Of a stretch of 64,000 nt of DNA, positions 60,894 to 64,000 are shown piece after piece. The notes below the pieces were generated by a model. The model ran no database searches. It saw only the letters and a list, made by a program, of their open reading frames with translations, and had not been told where the DNA came from. How positions within the stretch are numbered: position 1 is the stretch's first letter; each line of letters begins with the position of its first letter. A program made the position numbers and the translations under genes. The DNA is taken from the NCBI GenBank assembly GCA_017859785.1, contig JAFMMJ010000003.1:1-64000 (forward strand), written 5' to 3'. Source of the DNA: Ilumatobacteraceae bacterium (GTDB taxonomy: Bacteria > Actinomycetota > Acidimicrobiia > Acidimicrobiales > Ilumatobacteraceae).

Positions 60894-60899
60894 TAGGCT
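60894..60899 (+). promoter_or_regulatory. Leaderless -10 box for the xanthine dehydrogenase operon
   Basis: TAGGCT-N7-GTG in front of the FAD-subunit gene. Confidence 0.55.
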
Positions 60900-60906
60900 C
60901 TGCGAT

Positions 60907-61764
60907 GTGCCGGTGCTAATCCCCGAGAATCTGGCTGAACTTCGCGAGGCGGCATGCTCTCACGACCCCGTGTTGTTGGCCGGTGGAACCGATCTGATGG
61001 TGGCGTTGAACCATCGCTCTCAGCGGATCGAGTCGGATTTGACGGTGGTATCACTCGCGCAAGTTCCGGAACTTCGATCATGGAGTCACGACCCGACGTC
61101 AGGGGAGTTGACGATCGGATCGGGCATCACTTGGTCGCAACTGGAACGGGCGCCCTTCGACGCCCTCGCGCCTGCGCTCGCCCAGGCGGCAAGGACGGTC
61201 GGTTCGCCCCAGATCCGCAACGCGGGCACGATCGGAGGAAACATCGCCACCGCCTCACCTGCGGGCGATGGTCTGCCCGTTCTTCTCGCTCTCGACGCAA
61301 CGGTCGACAGTGTGGGATCGGATGGCGAGCGCTCAACCCCATTGAGCGAACTCTTGACCGGGACAAAGCGAACATCGCTTGCTCCCGGCGAAGTGATCGT
61401 CGCGGTCAGGTTCAAGGTGGACGACGGCTGGCAGGGATACGCCAAGATTGGTGTGCGTAACGCCATGGTGATCTCCGTTGCTGGGGTGGCGCTCGTGCTT
61501 GATGGGACGGCCCGTCGGGCGAGGATCGCCCTCGGTTCGGTTGGGCCGACGGTGCTGTTGGCGGGGGAGGCGTCCGCGTTCTTGACCTCGGAATTCGATT
61601 GGGACGCGTGGACCTGTTCGGAGGCCACCATCGCGACGGTCGCAGAGATGGCGGCTGAGGAGTCTCGGCCGATCGACGACCACCGGTCGACAGCCGAGTA
61701 TCGGCGCCACGGCGTCCGTGTTCTCACGTCGCGCCTACTCAAGCGGGGAAGGGAACGCCGATGA
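60907..61764 (+). CDS. Molybdenum hydroxylase FAD-binding subunit (CoxM/XdhB type)
   Basis: 285 aa. The FAD pyrophosphate loops are LLAGGTDLMVAL and the conserved IRNAGTIGGNIATASPAGD; a C-terminal CO-dehydrogenase flavoprotein domain follows (about 175-280). It transfers electrons from the Fe-S subunit to the final acceptor. The GTG at 60907 is set by the -10 box and by the family start VPVLIPENLAEL; the frame extends upstream into the promoter region. ATGA overlap with the Fe-S gene. Confidence 0.9.
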   Translation: MPVLIPENLAELREAACSHDPVLLAGGTDLMVALNHRSQRIESDLTVVSLAQVPELRSWSHDPTSGELTIGSGITWSQLERAPFDALAPALAQAARTVGSPQIRNAGTIGGNIATASPAGDGLPVLLALDATVDSVGSDGERSTPLSELLTGTKRTSLAPGEVIVAVRFKVDDGWQGYAKIGVRNAMVISVAGVALVLDGTARRARIALGSVGPTVLLAGEASAFLTSEFDWDAWTCSEATIATVAEMAAEESRPIDDHRSTAEYRRHGVRVLTSRLLKRGRERR

Positions 61765-62246
61765 AACGTGTGGAGACCGAGTGCACGCTGACGGTGAATG
61801 GAGTCGACCACGCTGTGAGCGGTCTCCACCCAGGGGAGAGCCTGCTCGACACCCTGAGGGAGCGATGCGGGCTTCGGGGATCGAAGGGCGCCTGTGAGGA
61901 AGGTGAGTGCGGTTCTTGCACAGTGCTCGTTGATGGCGAAGCGGTGTGCTCGTGTCTGACCATGGCTGCCGCTGTATCAGGCCGTTCGATCGTGACGGTT
62001 GAGGGAATCGGCGAGGCGGGCGCCGCCGATCTCCAGGACGCGTTCTTGAGAGCGGGAGCCGTGCAGTGCGGCTTCTGCACTCCAGGCTTGATCGTCGCAG
62101 CCGATGCGTTACTCACCCGGAATTCATCTCCCAGCGTCGACGAGGTGCGGGAAGGCCTCGCCGGGAATCTGTGTCGGTGCACCGGATATGGCCGAATTGT
62201 GGAAGCGGTGCTCGACACCGCCTCGCAACGGCGGGAGCAGCCGTGA
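61761..62246 (+). CDS. Molybdenum hydroxylase [2Fe-2S] subunit (CoxS/XdhC type)
   Basis: 161 aa with two [2Fe-2S] clusters. The plant-ferredoxin type cluster uses Cys45, Cys50, Cys53 and Cys65 (GACEEGECGSCTVLVDG...CSC); the helical cluster uses Cys103, Cys106, Cys138 and Cys140 (QCGFCTPG; LCRCTGY). It passes electrons from Mo to FAD. GTGA overlap with the large subunit. Confidence 0.94.
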   Translation: MKRVETECTLTVNGVDHAVSGLHPGESLLDTLRERCGLRGSKGACEEGECGSCTVLVDGEAVCSCLTMAAAVSGRSIVTVEGIGEAGAADLQDAFLRAGAVQCGFCTPGLIVAADALLTRNSSPSVDEVREGLAGNLCRCTGYGRIVEAVLDTASQRREQP

Positions 62247-64000
62247 CCACAACCTCAACGAGTGAGCGCAGGGAAGTCACTGCGATCGCCGGCGGAGTCG
62301 GCGAGCCGGTGCTTCGTCCTGATGGCGGCGCGAAGGTTGACGGCTCATTCGAGTTCTCCTCGGATCGAAGCGTGGACGGCGAGCTGTGGGCCGTGACCGT
62401 GCGTTCACCGCATCCCCGAGCACGGATTCTCAACGTCGACGTGTCGGCCGCCGTCGCGCTCCCGGGTGTCGCCGCGGTGATCACCGCCGACGACGTTCCC
62501 GGCGTCAATGGATTCGGTCTCATCGCCTCAGACCAACCGGTGTTCGCTGTCGACGAGGTGCGGTTCGTCGGTGAACCGGTCGCGGCGGTGGCGGCTACGG
62601 ACGCTGAGACCTGCGCGCGAGCGGCCGAGCTCGTTGTCGTGACCTACGAGGTGCTCGAACCGCTCCTCGATGCCGAGCGGGCGATTGATGGAACATTCGA
62701 GCCGATTCATCCCGATGGAAATCTGATTCGACATCAGCGGATCGTCAGAGGTGACAGCGATTTCGTCGGCGAGGTCATCGTTGAGGGCACCTACGAGATC
62801 GGCATGCAGGATCAGGCGTTCCTCGGTCTCGAGGCAGCCGTCGCCGTTCCCGACGCCGACGGCGCGGGGGTGGAGCTTCTTGTGGCGACCCAATGGCTTC
62901 ATGAGGATCGTCGCCAGATCGCGACCTGCCTCGGTGTCGATGAGGAACGAGTCAAGCTGACCCTGGGTGGGGTTGGCGGTGCCTTCGGTGGAAGAGAGGA
63001 CATCTCGCTTCAGGTCCATGTCAGCCTCCTCGCATTGGTGACCGGCCGCCCGGTGAGGGCGGCCTATTCGCGATCGGAGAGCTTCATCGGTCACGTTCAT
63101 CGGCATCCGGCCGCTATCTGGATGCGTCACCACGCCGACCGGGATGGAACGCTTCGCAAGGTCGAGGCCCGATTCGTGCTCGACGGCGGTGCCTATGCCT
63201 CGACGTCGTCGGCGGTTTTGATCAACGCCGTGACTCACGCCCAGGGTCCGTATCGGTGTGAGAACGCCGTGGTGGACGGATACGCGGTGCGAACGAATCA
63301 TCTGCCGTGTGGTGCTATGCGGGGTTTCGGCGTCGTCCAAGCCTGTTTCGCTCATGAGCGGCAAATGGATCGCCTCGCCGCGGCGTGCGACATGGATCCA
63401 GTGGACCTCAGGTTGCTGAATGCGATGGAGACCGGTGACCATCTGATCACCGGGCAACGCGTCGAGAACGTGGCACCCGTCGCCCGGTGCATCAGGGAGA
63501 CGATGGCGCTTCCACTGCCCGAGCCCGAGACCGAGGACCATGTGCTCTCGCTGCCCGGCGGGGCAGGACTGACCGCCGATGGGAGCGTGGTGCGGGGTGT
63601 CGGTATGGCCGTGTCGATCAAGAACCTCATGTACTCCGAGGGTTTCGACGACTACTCCACCGCGCGTTGCGTCGTGAGAGACGGCCGGGTTGCGCTCAAG
63701 TTCGCGACCGCCGAGGTGGGACAGGGTTTCGTCACCATCGCGATGCAGATCGCGCGCACCGAACTCGGGTTGGCCGATGTCGACTTCGAGTCGATCGATA
63801 CGGCGGTTGGTTCCGCGGGCTCAACCTCTGCCTCGCGCCAAACGTGGATGTCAGGCGGGGCGGTGGTCGAGGCCTGTCGCGGAGTGGTCGGCCAGATCCT
63901 CGACCAGGTGGCCACTGATCGGGAACTCGATCGAGACGGACTTCGGATCGAGGGGGAGTGGGTTACTGCTGACGGTGTTCCGGTGGTGATGGTCGCCGAG
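62243..64000 (+). CDS. Molybdenum hydroxylase large subunit, xanthine dehydrogenase-like (partial, runs off the end)
   Basis: 586 codons are present with no stop before the window ends; full subunits are about 750-800 aa. An N-terminal a/b hammerhead domain (VGEPVLRPDGGAKVDG to about 120) precedes the molybdopterin domain: GVGGAFGGREDISLQVHVSLLALVTGRPVRAAYSRSESFIGHVHRHPA, the active-site Arg loop CGAMRGFGVVQACFAHE, and FATAEVGQGFVTIAMQIARTELG. The GGREDIS and GHVHRHPA segments are those of bacterial purine (PucD/XdhD-type) dehydrogenases, so hypoxanthine/xanthine is the likely substrate. The catalytic Glu near the C-terminus is outside the window. GTG start overlapping the Fe-S gene. Confidence 0.88.
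   Translation, partial: MTTTSTSERREVTAIAGGVGEPVLRPDGGAKVDGSFEFSSDRSVDGELWAVTVRSPHPRARILNVDVSAAVALPGVAAVITADDVPGVNGFGLIASDQPVFAVDEVRFVGEPVAAVAATDAETCARAAELVVVTYEVLEPLLDAERAIDGTFEPIHPDGNLIRHQRIVRGDSDFVGEVIVEGTYEIGMQDQAFLGLEAAVAVPDADGAGVELLVATQWLHEDRRQIATCLGVDEERVKLTLGGVGGAFGGREDISLQVHVSLLALVTGRPVRAAYSRSESFIGHVHRHPAAIWMRHHADRDGTLRKVEARFVLDGGAYASTSSAVLINAVTHAQGPYRCENAVVDGYAVRTNHLPCGAMRGFGVVQACFAHERQMDRLAAACDMDPVDLRLLNAMETGDHLITGQRVENVAPVARCIRETMALPLPEPETEDHVLSLPGGAGLTADGSVVRGVGMAVSIKNLMYSEGFDDYSTARCVVRDGRVALKFATAEVGQGFVTIAMQIARTELGLADVDFESIDTAVGSAGSTSASRQTWMSGGAVVEACRGVVGQILDQVATDRELDRDGLRIEGEWVTADGVPVVMVAE

Overview
The window is about 64 kb of high-GC, gene-dense bacterial chromosome with no mobile elements, CRISPR arrays or rRNA. 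It comes from an actinomycete outside the classical mycobacteria/streptomycetes, most plausibly an Acidimicrobiia (Ilumatobacter/Microtrichales-like) lineage. The evidence is two mycothiol-synthesis genes (mshC, mshD), an InhA-like enoyl reductase, a phosphatidylinositol-mannoside block (pgsA, PatA-type acyltransferase, PimA-type mannosyltransferase), an F420-type NADP reductase, DUF3499 and TlyA. Gene order also matches two Mycobacterium tuberculosis blocks (around Rv2614-Rv2572 and Rv1692-Rv1711). The class-level placement is inference.

Layout. 1-7.2 kb holds mixed metabolism and housekeeping: an aldehyde dehydrogenase tail, a 2-hydroxyacid dehydrogenase, a J-domain membrane protein, tRNA-Val(CAC), DUF3499, an SRPBCC protein, an orphan ABC ATPase, an APH-type kinase, rlmN and mshD. 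7.3-11.0 kb is a tight hisC-B-H-A-F operon. 11-14.7 kb has an aldo/keto reductase, an InhA-like fabI, an NpdG-like reductase and mshC. 14.7-20.5 kb is thrS-HIT-membrane protein-pgsA-patA-pimA. 20.5-29.8 kb has a degenerate M48 peptidase, a DUF3048 lipoprotein, pdxS-pdxT, yebC, bcp, ruvCAB, queA and tgt. 29.8-38.5 kb has yajC-secD-secF, apt, relA, hisS and aspS. 38.5-48.3 kb has class I fructose-bisphosphate aldolase, DUF1015, a HAD phosphatase, tlyA-nadK-recN, pyrG, a Nudix hydrolase, xerD and an HD-domain protein. 48.3-55.1 kb has a MATE exporter, trpS, scpA-scpB-rluB and tyrA-aroA. 55.1-64 kb has a minus-strand oligopeptide-type ABC importer (SBP, B, C, D, F) divergent from a three-subunit xanthine dehydrogenase-like molybdenum hydroxylase whose large subunit runs off the end.

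Expression architecture is the most striking feature. Most genes inside operons overlap by exactly 4 nt (ATGA or GTGA). Most operon heads carry a TANNNT -10 box, often preceded by CGG, exactly 6-8 nt upstream of an ATG/GTG and without a Shine-Dalgarno sequence, which is the signature of leaderless mRNAs. At three operon heads (M48-like gene, ruvC, pyrG) the -10 box is instead followed by a 14-28 codon open frame whose stop overlaps the real gene start by the same 4 nt. These look like leaderless leader cistrons that deliver ribosomes to the main gene by coupling.

No gene-free stretch exceeds about 170 bp once the tRNA, the small reading frames and the promoters are placed. I saw no convincing intrinsic terminators; several convergent gene pairs actually overlap.
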